Below the pieces are notes generated by a model, which was not told the origin of the DNA, did no database searches, and saw only the letters and a list, made by a program, of their open reading frames with translations. 64,000 bases of DNA from Ancylostoma caninum (taxonomy: Eukaryota > Nematoda > Chromadorea > Rhabditida > Ancylostomatidae): assembly GCA_037903475.1 (NCBI GenBank), contig JBAJFG010000344.1, positions 868,001-932,000 on the forward strand, given 5' to 3'. This document shows, in pieces, positions 44,700 through 57,515 of this stretch. Within the stretch, counting starts at the first letter, position 1, and every line of letters starts with the position of its first letter. The translations under genes and the position numbers were made by a program.

Positions 44700-47600
44700 C
44701 ACATAACGAAATTCGCTTTGTTCTAATCGGTCTAATTTTCTGCGCACCCAGTTCAACGGATCAAGGAACCGTCAAACACTCAGTTCCAGTCAATGAGATC
44801 TAGTCATAGAATTTTTATAATTTTTTGAAGAGAGAAAGTCAGAAATTCCTTGTGTCAAAAGTATAGGGACATTTGCTGTCAAATGACCATTTGTGTCGGA
44901 AAAATTAGCAAATGGTGGATTGATAACCAGTTGGTAATCCTTTGTTTGTCGTCACTTCAAACATCCTACTAGCCTCGGCTAGAAGTTGTTGCAGGTGAGA
45001 TTAATGTCCAGGTTGCTCCAAACACCAATATTGGCATTTTGAATTCCTCTACGGAGGTGTACTAATTGATTTGAGCTCAGACCAGTTTAGAACATAGCAG
45101 CAAGAATCTAAATGTTCTCATCATTTCCAGGAGGAAGCTTTCATTAGAAAGAGCCTGGTAAAGCAGGATTGCCGATCCGAGCCTTCCACCTTGGCTGACC
45201 TGAGTCATGCTGAGTTGGGGGCTAGTGGATAGTTGCTTTTCTTGCCTGAAGATGAAGTTTTGGTAACAGTTCCTGTGGACTGGACATCTCCAAAGTTCTG
45301 GCAGAGCTCGATGAGCCACATTCTACATGATCTGAGTGCACGGGACTACGTACGCCATGCTCGTGGTTGCGCCCTAGCCGTGCAATCATCACACTAGAAG
45401 GTAATTCCTAAAATATGCTACCTTCACTATCTAATTTATTTGCCCTTGTTGGAAAAAGGTTACTTAGATGTTTCGTATAGATTAGAGATGCATCCGGTTC
45501 TTCATGCAAGAAGAAAGCCTCATCTTGGAGAAGGAACCTAGGCAGAGATGGTTGCAGATATTGGGATGCTACAACGAACATGATGTTCGCAATCTTTTGC
45601 TTTTCGATCATGAAGAATGTGTCTGAACAAACTCCGGCAGAACCTTGGCGATCGTATCACTAGTACTGAGACGACATCGTCGACGACGAAACTCCATTCT
45701 CATGCTTAAAAAACGAAGTCATCTTTGTAAGGTAGCCAACGTGACGACGGCTAAGCTCACGCGATTTCACGATTTGGAGACAACCGGGCTTCTGAAAACT
45801 TATTCCATTGCAAAATCTGTTGAAGACTATTTTTAGACAGATCTGCCTTCAAAACAAAGCGTGCCTTCCGGATGAAGTCATCGAAATTGCCATTGGGGGT
45901 GCTTGAAGCATTCTGGAGATTAATTTTGCCACCGACAACCTCTAGAGTATGGCAAACAGGACGCCTGATCCGTGGCAGACTATGTATATGTGAAAGACAG
46001 TAATCTTGGATGTTCGCTTGACTGGCATCGCGTCATACATGAGCTAAAAGAACTGGGTGAAGTCTATCATTAACAGGAATGAGAAGTGTGTCTGTATGTC
46101 AACATCAAGCGCAGCCCACATTGAGTTGACAATGATGAGCAGCATGAGCCACAGATAAAGGCAGATCTTCACCCTGTGAAGATTATAATCAGTGCTGATG
46201 TGACTGCAAAGGCAATACACTGCAAGGTACTGCCACGCTACACTTCTCTCACTGTGACTTGTATCGTCAGTGGATGAATAAAATAGCCGCAAAAATTGGA
46301 GGAAAGGGTCCGAATTACTACACGAGCTGATTTTTACACGACAGTGCTCGTCCGCTCCCTATAAGAGTCACTAGTTAAAGGCCGTTATTTTTCCCTTGAA
46401 TGTTTTCAAATAAAACATACGAAGTGCTAGACTCATTAGTGTTGTCGCATTCATCACTGTTAGTTGTTTTTATATTCATCGCTTTTTCACTTGTCATTAC
46501 TGAATAGTTGCTTTCATTTTGGTCGTTCTTTCATTTTGTGTTGCCAGAAGATTGTTTTCATAATTATCTCACTTTTACTTTTCATTGTTTGAAGTGTTTA
46601 TTCCAAGTTTATTGTCATGTTAGTTGTCATTATTGTAGTCCATATTGAAGAAGTAAGAGAAACGGTCTGCTTTGCCCACTGCGTGTGCAGTACACTCGTA
46701 TACGTGTTCGTACTTCTTTGCGAAGGAATTTCTGATTTATGAATGTTTGACAAGAATACAACAATAAATAGGGCGTGCCGACCGACCGTTCCCACGCTGC
46801 AGACATCGCGTGCTCGACCGGTCGTGCATGCTGTCGCGAACGTGTTAAAAATTCAATAAAATATAACGTTTTCAAAGCCGCAAGTACTTTCCCAACAACC
46901 TAATATTTCAGCTTAAGTCAGGTTAAACAGCACATAATTAACATGTGCCTGGGCTCCTTTTGCGAGCCGTTAGCATTAACGGTGAATTGTGTTATCATTG
47001 TAACAATAATCTTATTTCTCAAGTTGTCTTGAATGTTTGGTATTATCTCAGCAGTAATCATAGTTGAGATCGTTACTCGTACTTGGTATAGCTTAACTCT
47101 TGCAAATGTGACAGCAAACTGCACAGCTGGGAGGACCATTACACGTTTTTGAACCATACGACTATTTTTGCTTCCTTGCAAATGCAGTCAGACTGGCTTA
47201 TAGCAGGATAGCCAGTGCAAATATTACATACACTTGAATTAATGTGGCTAAGCTGATATCATGTTAGAGTCCCGTATAGTTAGGTTATTGAAGTGTGATA
47301 TAGAGTGGAGGTTCAGTATTGGGTCGGCAAAAATTTGATGATGTTGAGAATGTATGCAAAGGGATCCGAAGCGACTGATACGTTGAGTTGCACATGTGCT
47401 ACTCGACTTCTCTCTTGAATGGTGTCGAAGTGTTTAATTAACATTTTTGTCGCTCCTGACCAGAGGGAACAGACTTGTGATGGTGTTGAAATCAAATAGA
47501 TTCGATAATTCTATGTTTCAGTTTTTGGATCTGTTGCTTGTTTTTGCTTCGTGCATTATCCTTATACGAAAACAAAGCTATTATAAGATTCCTCCTGCAC

Positions 47601-48820
47601 TCGTCAGTAAGGTAAAAGGAACTTATAATATGTAGTGTGAATTTTGATAATTATGTATACATAGATGTTCACATGTACATTCATACACAAATGTATGTAT
47701 GCAGCCATGTATGTACTAGTACAACACATGCAGACCTACGTATGCGTGCATATAGATAGTTATTGGAAAATACAATTTAGACGTGTGTAGCATAATTTTT
47801 AAACTTACATGCACTGGATACCAGGCCCACATATATAATCAAACGCATGTACGTTAACAAACATGTATGAACATGTATACATTTAAGCTTACTTCATTTG
47901 TCCAGGAGTTCATTGTGTGTCCTCCTCTTCTTGGATGCTTGGAGAAAGTGAGAATTACTCCATGGGATGTATACAAATGGAAGCTACGTTTGATTACTTG
48001 TAAAAGTTGATGAGGATGATATTAGTGTTGCGATGGTAATTTTGTTCTGCATCGAAGATGAATCGGTGGGGTTTGGACATATGAATATAATGCAAATGGT
48101 TCACAAACACGAACAGTGGACGAGGTCACAGAAATGGACATAAACGGCAAGCGATTTGCAACTTGAAAATTTGCTAAACTAATATATCAGGTTAGGATAT
48201 GCTATCATAACAACCGCTCTACAAATCTTTTTGTTTGACGATCTTCTAAGCTTGTGTAAGATGAATGTTTTTGTATAAGCAGCGTAAATAAGTGCTTTCA
48301 ATAAAAAAATTGTCATATCCTAGTGTTGATAAAAGATTTCTTGTTTGTTTCAGTTCATTTATAAAATCATCCCTATTAGAACAAGTGCACGCTGTTCTTA
48401 GAACTTCAGTGTATATGTATAGTTGCTTTCTTGATTGCTATTGAGATGTTTGTAGACGAACGTGGAAATCTCTTTATGGGAAAGCCGAAGAAGCCCATTT
48501 TATTATACATTTTTGTAATTATTATACTACTGTTTATATAACTAGAATAGGGTCACGCCACGAAACCCTGAAAGCACTGTCTAAACCTCTCACTTTCATC
48601 ATTGGAGACTGTATCCATTTTTCCATCAGTACAGCCCTTACGGTGCTTTGTTAAGAGGATATCTAAATCTAAGTAATGGCATGCATAATCAGATATATGT
48701 GTAGTTTCCAATGATAATACTCTTCGGCATACATTTGTAAAACAAGCAAAACAATTCGGTAAAACAAGCATCATGAACACAAATGAAATAACAGTCTGTT
48801 CATTTAGATGGTGCACTCCA
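44700..48820. other. D-E spacer, left part
   Basis: No gene recognised. Minus-strand frames around 45077-45611 have no intact motif and I could not place them in a family. Bases 47640-47900 are a degenerate ATGTAT/ACATGT-rich stretch of microsatellite character. The remainder is AT-rich spacer. Confidence 0.4.
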
Positions 48821-48829
48821 AGTATCGGT

Positions 48830-48960
48830 CAGCACGCAGCTAAGTCGGCATTTAAGCGAGGTGATAGGCTCATCAGCTAATGGGATCAATGGAAATGAGT
48901 GTGCTGAGCATATTACTACGCTCATTGAGAGCGTAGCCGCGTGACTGACACGTGTAACGC
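48830..48960. repeat. Hairpin element related to the 1928-2315 foldback
   Basis: TCGGTCAGCACGCAGCTAAG is inverted as TAGCCGCGTGACTGACACG. Between them is a GCGAGGTGATAGGCT..GGAAATGAGTGTG stretch matching GCGAGGTTATAGGCT..GGAAATGAATGTG at 2211-2258. Confidence 0.55.
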
Positions 48961-49210
48961 AATGAACACACTATACTCTGATGTTCATTGGCGACAAATT
49001 TGGTGAGATTTGTTTAGCAACCTCGCAGACGAGCTTGCCAACTACCTAGGTGAACGATGCCCGTCAAATGTATTGCCAAACAAGAAGTCCCGTAAAATAT
49101 ATTGCCAAACAAAACTCGCCAAATGCATCGCCCAATCAAAACTTGCCATTTCTGTAGGCAAGCATTGTTGGTGCAGGGTCAGGGTTCTACGATGGGTGAG
49201 TCATCACTTC

Positions 49211-49540
49211 TCATCCAGAGTCCAACTGTTTCCGGCGAGTCACTCTTGCAATGTGCGGACAAGCATCGTCGTGCAAGTGTTGGATCGTGCTGTCTTTCGG
49301 ACCCTCCTGTGCGATTTTTGCGCCCAATTCGTGTAGCTGTAGACATAGGTCCGCCGCAAGAACAATGTCGCGTGGCAGTATCACGTAGGGGATGATGCCT
49401 TTGCTGTCACAGCAAACACAGTCCAAGACCTTCATCCACTGGAGGACTGCTTTCAGCTGCGGCACAGGCTGCTCATCCTTCTCAATACTGGCGCGCAGGA
49501 CCTGAGTGCCTTCTAATCCATGGCGGCCCCACAATTTCAC
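49211..49540 (-). pseudogene. Mariner-type transposase fragment
   Basis: The 109-codon minus frame reads VLDCVCCDSKGIIPYVILP, then LHDDACPHIARVT. This is the mariner series (V.VWWD..G.I...LL, then LHDNARPH.A..T) covering the first catalytic-Asp block and the second. D in CCDSKG and D in HDDA are preserved. The upstream helix-turn-helix region and the final DxxLN block are not recognisable. No terminal repeats were located. Confidence 0.7.
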
Positions 49541-52500
49541 AAGCTACAAAGATTACAATCAAAATATTAATATTGAAGTAGATAGTTCTGAAAATCTCAC
49601 TCGGATTCTGTTTAATGAGGGATTGCTACTGCTATTGGACAATAAAGCAGATGATCCAAATGTAGCTTCCTTGCTCTAAGGCGTAATTAGGGTTCGTTCT
49701 GAATTATTTTGTGAAGGAGTGTGGCGCAAGTGTACAAATGCCTATACCCTGAATAAAAAATTTTCCAAGATGTAGTAAACCTGCTCCATTGAGAAACCAT
49801 GGCTTTTATAGGAACTGCTTCCATTCGAAAGTATGAACTTTCACACTTTAATTTCGAAAAAAAAATCTTTACCACGATCATGTTGCATCAAAAAGGAAAA
49901 TGTCTCGAACCGTAATAGATAGGACACTGTTAAAAAATACTGGATGCAGGAAATGAGGCGGTCCTAGTTGCGAGCACCTAGTTTCCGAAGGCTGAAGAAA
50001 CGTCATTGAAAAACTTGCAACAGCTGAAACTGAAACATCTTTACATCGCCTTGTAGCTTGCATGTTCATGCACGGTCACAGACCACCCACAGACCCACTC
50101 AAATTTGAGAAAAAGAGAGTTCTCTGGAGTCTTCTGACACATTTACGGCGTAACAGAAGCTGTGTTTTCATGTTCTCAGGTGATCAAGTATGATAAATTT
50201 TTCCATGAAACCCTTAAAACTTTTTCAATTACGATAACGGTCAAGACTAGATGTAAATCTGTTCTTTTACGAGGACAGAAATTTTAGTGAGAATACGAAG
50301 ACAAGGTCTCTCTGCACTGTTTATAAATAGAAATAGAAAAATAAATAGAGATAGAAACATATCGTATTTGAATGCGTTTCTTTGATTAAAGAGAGGTTTA
50401 AAGTATGAAGAACATTTCAGGAGAGACGCATATGTTGACCACAATTATTGTTTACGAGATATCGAATCGGGAACTGCGAGAGAAAGAAAACATACTAGGT
50501 ATTTGGATTAGAATAGGCATACCATAATTTTTTCTCTGCTAGCTGTATCCAGAACTCAGTACCTCTTGAAAGTGTAATTCTCCCCAATTTGCCTCCATCC
50601 TGTCCTCAACTGCTCTTGAATGGAGGGGTGCTTGGAAAGAACTGATAGGAATATGGCGACAGCTGGGAGAAAGGGCATGCCAGAGTAAGCTTTGACATCC
50701 AGTGCTTTTCTGTTTATTCAGTCTCTTGTACGACGCTTCTATCTCTTCTCGTTATCGATCCTAGACATTGACACTGTACATAGAGAGGTTACGGCAACTT
50801 TTCCCTTCACGAATCCCAGAATAAGGCCTCTCCTCGCCTGGGTAAAAAAGCCTAAGAGGTTTCTCATAGGCATTCTTAGCTGAATCACAATAAGGCTCGA
50901 TACTTGCAGCGTTTGAGGGAGTTCTGGATCTCTACGAAACCGAGCAACTTTTGATAAAGTTGGAACATGAACAACTTTCAATAAATTTGAAACATCACCA
51001 GCAACGGTAATAACCCACGTTTTGCGTTTTTGTGTTTAAGCCTTAAACTTTAGTTGAAGTAGTCAAAAAGGCTCAAACATAGTTAGTTAGTTCTGCACTA
51101 ACGTGATAATTGTAATATCTGAAATGTAGTTAAGTTTCGATACAGTACTGTCTGAGAATTGCTGTAAAATAAACGCTTTTTCAGTTGTAACAGAAAACGG
51201 TCCAATTCTGGAAGAAAGTTGGATAACCTAGGAAATCAGCAGCAGCAGCAAACGTCTGTTACGGCGCACTCCCTATGCCCCTGGATTTTCCCCGGTTTAA
51301 TAGTGGATACCTCTGAAGCTTCGCTTCGTCACTTTTCAACAATTCTTCAAGAATCCAGGAAGAAAACACATCTCCCCTCTCCCGAAACCACATGCTGATT
51401 TCTAACAGTCCTTAAAATTTTTCTTGATGTGCGACTATTGTGAGCCCACAGGAACTTCAAAAAATAATGTGATTTTCGATTATGGGTCTTATGCCGAATC
51501 CGGTAAAATAAATCTGCAAAGCCTTTTGATGGTTTTTGACAAAAACGAATTGAATGCTGCAAGAGGAGTAAATGGATGAGTGTCCTTTTTAATGATATGG
51601 GTGCTGTTGAAATGATTCGAAAACGGGAATTGGGCCGATGGATGAATCTTGCAATTTGACCATCAAAAAGGGCACTCACTATACATAAACACTTTTGAAA
51701 AAAAAATTCGAATACCATAAAAAATTCGAAAATTGACTTTTCGGATATCCGAATCTCTAATATAGTCGAAAAACAGAAATTTCGTATATTCGAATTTTTA
51801 AATATACTCTCCTAGATTGAAATAGTGAACAAACTCAAAAACTCCAGCAACGTACATAGAATACACTTTGTGGCCACCTTCAAACTTATCTTTTAAAATA
51901 CCAGCAAAAACCTTCAATTCATCCCAATGAATCAATTTGAAGGACGAAATTTCAAGTGACTTCAACTAATCCACGCAAGTCAAATCAAAAATTGAAAAAT
52001 AGAGGTGAATTAGAGCACGAACAAAGCAAAAGCAAAGTACTGGATGTTGAAGAGGTCTTTACGCTTTTTTAGTTGCAGTTTTCTTGGCCTATAGTGAGCG
52101 TCGATGGCGTAGCGTTTTTTCCGGACCCCGGAGAGCTCGTACTGGAATCCTCGCCGCGTCAAAAAAAACTATAAAGTGTTCTCTATAGATAACATCAAAT
52201 GTGAACCTATCAACAAAACCTTGATTTGCCACTACATTTGTGCGACTCCAGCTCGTATTTTAAAAAATTCTCCATAAAAAACAATGTACGTACGTACGTA
52301 TATAGATGTATATACGTATATATGTTCGCGTGTAGCGTATATACGTACAATAACTAACGATTTGCTTAATTTTCAACTCATAACTTCAAACAAGAGATAT
52401 ATGTATTGTCCGGGAGAAGCCAAACATCATGACCAGTCAGATTTCTTCCACGAAGGCGTGGGAGTTGCTTGAGAAGAATTTCGCGGTCTACCTAGATGGA

Positions 52501-52865
52501 CGTTCAATATTTCAAACGTGTTATTCAATGGAATAATTCAGCTAGAAAGTCCAATAGCATGGGTTTAAAAATCCTCCTCGTTGATATAGTCTGCTATACT
52601 TTGCCAACATCACCAAAACTGCACTATAAGAACTCGGTTCACAATATCCTTCCATGTCTTTATGCAGCACAGCAGGACGCTTTCTAGTCCCTAATTAATG
52701 AAAAGAAGGAAAATGGTGGTTTTTTTCAGCTTTAGATTTTTCTTCGTGAGCGCGAGAATTAGTTGAATTGACATTTTTGAGAAACCTTATGGTGACAGGA
52801 TCGTAGAGGAAGAAAACCGTTCTCGGACGATAATGAGCATCTATCGAAAGAATGAGAGAATCATG
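49541..52865. other. D-E spacer, right part
   Basis: No gene recognised; frames at 51347-51718 and 52496-52687 lack family features. A diverged copy of the 8187-8258 repeat lies near 50245-50320. TTCGAA-rich sequence lies at 51706-51800 and an (ACGT)n-like microsatellite at 52284-52320. Confidence 0.4.
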
Positions 52866-53135
52866 TACAGCAGACGTCAAAGACGGTGGCCCATCCGCGG
52901 CCTCAAGAAAAACGCTGCGCAACCGCGCCGCGTGCACCGGGATCGGTGTTACACCGCCGGAATGCTATTCCTAGGCGCTTTCTTTCCGATTCGGTCGAAA
53001 ATCCTTAAAACGAGCAGAAAAGCTGCTAGAAATATCATAAGAGCAGCAGAAGACATCGGCTATGGCTCCCGCGGCGCGGTTGCGCGGCGTCTTTCGCGAG
53101 GCCGTGGATGGGCCAACGCCGTTGACGTCCCTGTA
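52866..53135. repeat. TA-flanked foldback MITE, copy 3 of 4
   Basis: Starts TACAGCAGACGTCAAAGACGGTGGCCCA and ends GGGCCAACGCCGTTGACGTCCCTGTA. GC-rich arms CGCTGCGCAACCGCGCCGCG/CGCGGCGCGGTTGCGCGGCG and the CGGTCGAAAATCCTTAAAACG core are shared with copy 1. Confidence 0.75.
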
Positions 53136-53299
53136 GACACCTAATTATTTCAAACTCTTCACTGAGGGCGGAATCCATGACTAAAAGGCGTTGCCTACTT
53201 TCATTCTCAAAACAAAGTTATGGGACCGCCCTGTATTCGCATATAGGACGCTTTCGTTCGGTTAAAAATTAGGCGAGCAAGAACAAACGTCTCTAAACC

Positions 53300-53485
53300 A
53301 TTTCATGTGATTAGAATATCGAATGTTCGAGTGACGCATTCCAATTATGGGGACTTCGAATATTCGAATAATCGGATATATTCGAGAACTGACTTCCTCT
53401 AATATTCGAATTTCGAATATATTCAAAAGGGGAAATTTTGAATATTCGAATCTTAGAATGATTAATCGAATATTTATTCGATTCG
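53300..53485. repeat. ATTCGAAT-rich simple-sequence cluster
   Basis: Dense repetition of GAATATTCGAA and TTCGAATAT palindromes, alike in composition to 51706-51800. No element boundaries are visible. Confidence 0.6.
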
Positions 53486-53844
53486 GTTGCTTGTATACTA
53501 GGCAACCATGAATCCTTCTTTTGTGTGCGAAGAAGAAAGTATCTAAGAAGCACATATATAACGTGTCAACAAGAACATGCGTAATCTTTCTGAAGATTTC
53601 ATAACTTTGGACGTTTCTTTAGTAATTTAGCAACTGAGTCCTATTCGATTTGAATCTAACTGACTTCCTGAAATAATAATAATTGACGATAAAAGTTTGG
53701 TCTCATTCTGTTTTCGATTCAGAAAGAAAGTGGGAAGAAAATAGTGCAACAATAGCACCACTGCTATGCAAATTCTTTTTTCGAAGCCAAAGCGCTTACG
53801 GTATCTGGTGATTTAGTTGCTGCTACTGTCATTGCAGAAAATGG

Positions 53845-53935
53845 TAGATTCTTGCACGTAAGTGACAGGTAGAAGCAATCGGTGTTTTTTCATGCGATCG
53901 CTTATCTATGTGTCCACTTTGCGCATAAAAGCACA
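53845..53935 (+). promoter_or_regulatory. Proximal promoter of gene E with GATA site and TATA-like box
   Basis: GATTCTTGCACGTAAGTGACAGGT (53848-53871) is almost the gene A sequence. GTGTTTTTT follows, then CGCTTATCTATG (GATA site, 53899-53910) and CGCATAAAAGCAC (53922-53934), 38-50 bp before the ATG. Confidence 0.52.
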
Positions 53936-53971
53936 CGGAATCAACAGCATCACATTATCTCCGGTGACGAA

Positions 53972-56900
53972 ATGGTCATCCTCCTGCTGGTAAGCGAGCT
54001 TAGGCTCCCATAATCTGGTGGTTGTGTACTTCTGTAAATTTGTTTCAAGGTGTTCCTCATCATCGGCGAGGCATTCTCGCAGAAAATCCCGAGAGAAGGT
54101 TTGTTCCATGTTTTCAGTAAAGCAATCGTCAATTCTGTTGCTCGGAAACATCAGATGTAAACGGTCTCGGCTCAGTGTCAAGTGAAATCCGGCTGTCTAC
54201 TCAATACCTACAGTGGACGTCAACGGCGGTGGCCCATTTGCGGCCCCGAGAAGGACGCAGCGCGACCGCGCCGCGGAAGCCAGAGCCGATGTCTCCTGCT
54301 GCTCTTATTGTATTTCTAGCAGCTTTTCTACCCGTTTCAAGGATGTGCGACCGAATCGGGAAGATAGCGCCTAGGAATAGCATCCCGGTGGCAGACGACA
54401 CCGATCCCGGTATGCGCGGCGCGGTTGCGCGGCGTCGTTCTAGAGGCCGTGGGTGGGCCACCGTCTTTGACGTCGACTGTACAAACGCATATGACCGAAA
54501 TTTCTATGAGGAGATGAAAAACTTTACAGTGTGTTCGGATCCACTAGATGCAAATGACAAGATTCGCAACAAATTTGTGAAGGGCCATAACGATGTCAGA
54601 AAGGAGATCGTTTCACCGAATGGAATGACACAGGATGACGGTTCTACATTGCCAGGGTCGAAGAGTCTGTTTGCAGTAGTACGTTGGAATTTTCTGAAGG
54701 AGTTTTCATATTTCATATAAAGTCGAAGTAGAGCAGTGCTTCGAAGTCATAGATATCAATTCTATTTTCTTGGCAGTTTCTGTATGCGTCTTTCCTAGAA
54801 CATTTCGAGCTACTCATCACAAACAAGAAAGAACAGTAAAGTCCTTACGCGCAATCGGCGGAAAATTTTCGAGCGCGCCCAGTATGCGGCGCGTGCGCGG
54901 CGCGACCCTCTTGTGGTAGCGGTCCCCAGTCGTTTGTCAGATTCTTGGCCCAGGTGAGTGTTTTTCTTTTATCTTTTCTTTAACTGAAGTTTATCTGAAG
55001 CTGTGAGGCCTGTGGCTGACCGATATCGACCGGACGGCCCCACACGCCTCATATTTTGCACGTTTTCCCCATGCATGCTCCAAATGCTTGTTTTTATTGT
55101 TTTTATGATGCATGCGGGGCCGTCCGGTCGACATCGGTCAGTCATAGGCACACCTTCAGGTAAACTTCAATAGGGGAAAAAAATGAAGGAAAAACACTCA
55201 CCTGGGCGAAAAATCTGACGAAGGACAGTGGACCGCTGCCACAAGAGGGCCGCGCCGCGCACGCGCCCCATGCTGGGCGCGCTCGAAAATTTTCCGCCGG
55301 CGGATGGCGCGTAAGGACTTCACCAATTTTACCTCGCCCCACAACCAAGAAGCTCCTCCCCGGCTAGTGCTTATTTGATGGAATGGAAAAGGTGGAATTC
55401 GGGAGAAATGAAGATGGGGAGCATGTTAGGTACGATACCATAGCCCATGCCAGCTCCTTTAGCTGCTGCAGAACTGCGGAATTATTGTAGAATAGCAGTC
55501 ACTGGAAAAAGTGCCCTTCACTCCTCGTCGTCTCCTTCCTCGGAGAAAGACTGCCGGAGAGACTACCTCTAGTAGACGTCAGCCGTGATTTCTGTTATCC
55601 ATCCAGCAGCTCTCATTAGAGCATTCTCTGCGATTTCCAGCAGAGCACAGCAATATAACCATCGGGGTGGTCCCTAAAAACACTGTTGTTACACCTATTA
55701 GGCTAAGCTTCGTAGGACACGGAGTATGTCTGGAACCACACAAGCAATGTTTTAGAATTGCAAGGCAAGTACATATTTCTACTACTTCATTATTCACTAA
55801 TCCCCACGCTTTATTAGGATATAAGAGGATTAGAACAAAGCGTTACATTAGCGCGAAAAACAGTTGGACTCAAATCGACCCATTGACTGATAGAATAGAC
55901 GAGCACGATTTTCAGACATACGATTGTTACTTGGAAGGAATAGCACTCACAGTTGTCGCAGGTTGTCCAAGTCACCCTAAACTAGACAATGTTCCTGCCG
56001 GAAAAGCTGTGAACTACGCACTGTGAGCCCGCAAAGGTTTGCGCGGAGGCGTGTGGATTAATCAAAGTAATATGTATTACAGGGATAGAGGTGCCCAAAA
56101 ACCAGCAAATGAAGACGCTTACGTAATTGAAGTAGGAAAAGCGATCGATGAATGGAAAGATTACCGTTTCGAGGGCAACCTTGATCCTAAAACTGTCAAA
56201 TATGAGAATGAAGCCATGGCACCATTTGCAAACGTAAGTTGTTGCTTATTGTTGAATTTATTAGTTTTAGCATTGTAGGATCTTCTAGAATATGGCGGAT
56301 ACCACATAGAGGATGTTTTTTTGGGAGTTTTCCTTTTTTAACACATAAAATAATTAAGAAGTTGAGTTGGTAGTCTATACTGTGAGTGTAAAAGCTACGG
56401 GACAATTGCATAAACGTTTTAAAACACCATAACTCGGCCAAAAGTGAATAATTTTATCAAAACCAAAAACATTCCTCGAAGGCATTTTTGTGCCCTACAT
56501 ATTATGTTTATTTATTCATTTATAAGGATGTTCTGTGAAAATTGTTGGGATATAAATTTGTTAAGACTTTTAAGTAAAAATAAAACTGTTCAGATGATTT
56601 ATATGAAAACCGTATCGATCGGATGTCATACAGTTTTCTGCGACAAAAAGTCACGGCTTGCAACCGCCTGTGTCTACAGCTCCAAGTAAGCCTTTTAAAA
56701 AACATTTAAATTTCTCAATGATCAAATCGAGGGAATGGCACGAGGTTAATCTCGCAGATCGAAACGGGTGTTCAGACGTGATGTGATATACAAATAACCT
56801 TTGGGTGAACCCTTGTATTGTTGGTGTGCGAGTGGGAAATATGGCATAACTGACTGAAAGTAGCCTCCTAGAAGGAGACAAGTTCTGAGTCGTGAATGCA

Positions 56901-57466
56901 AAAACGTGGGCTGTCCCTCGCTCAGTCTTCTAAGGTCAATTTCTGTGATGAGTTCTCGTTGTTTGAAAAGTTTCAGAATTTTTTTTTTCAAGCTGAAGAG
57001 AAGCCGAACACTAGCCGTACTTCCATCTAATTAGCTCAGTTGTCTGCTAGATAACTTAGTGACTATGAGGCAAAGTAATCTAAGCGAAGTTGAGATGTGT
57101 TGGAACAAGCGACTTCCTAAAATTAGTTATTTTCTGTTAGGGTTTGCTCCAAAGCTTTATGAATTCGTCAGCGCAAGAAGTTGATGTTGCTGACCAGAAT
57201 GCAGTTTGAACCGGGTGGCGGTCAAGACGTACGCCGCGACGCGACCGCGCCGCACGCGTGCACTACTCAAGTTACGCACTAAATGACATCGGTAGCCACC
57301 TTCTCACAGTTTGCAGGTCCCGATAACACTCATCAGTCCCAATCGAGGTTAGAAAGGTTGTCCATATCCATGCAGCACTGCTCGTATCCTCGAAGGCTGC
57401 AGCCGCGACGCGTACATGAATCGACCAATCACAGACCGTCAGCGTACCTCTTGTCACGCAAGCGTT

Positions 57467-57515
<49 letters not shown>

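Noticed and set aside
45077..45611. Minus-strand frames considered as a Tc1-type transposase
   Set aside because: No catalytic-Asp block or terminal inverted repeats could be found, so the assignment would be guesswork.
51347..51718. 123-codon minus-strand frame in the D-E spacer
   Set aside because: Basic, low-information peptide in AT-rich DNA, with no start context, splice sites or family pattern.
54175..54720. 181-codon frame with Ala/Arg-rich N-terminal half
   Set aside because: It joins the palindromic MITE at 54209-54481 to exon 3 of gene E through the acceptor. The splice pattern of the other four genes places the exon start at 54530.
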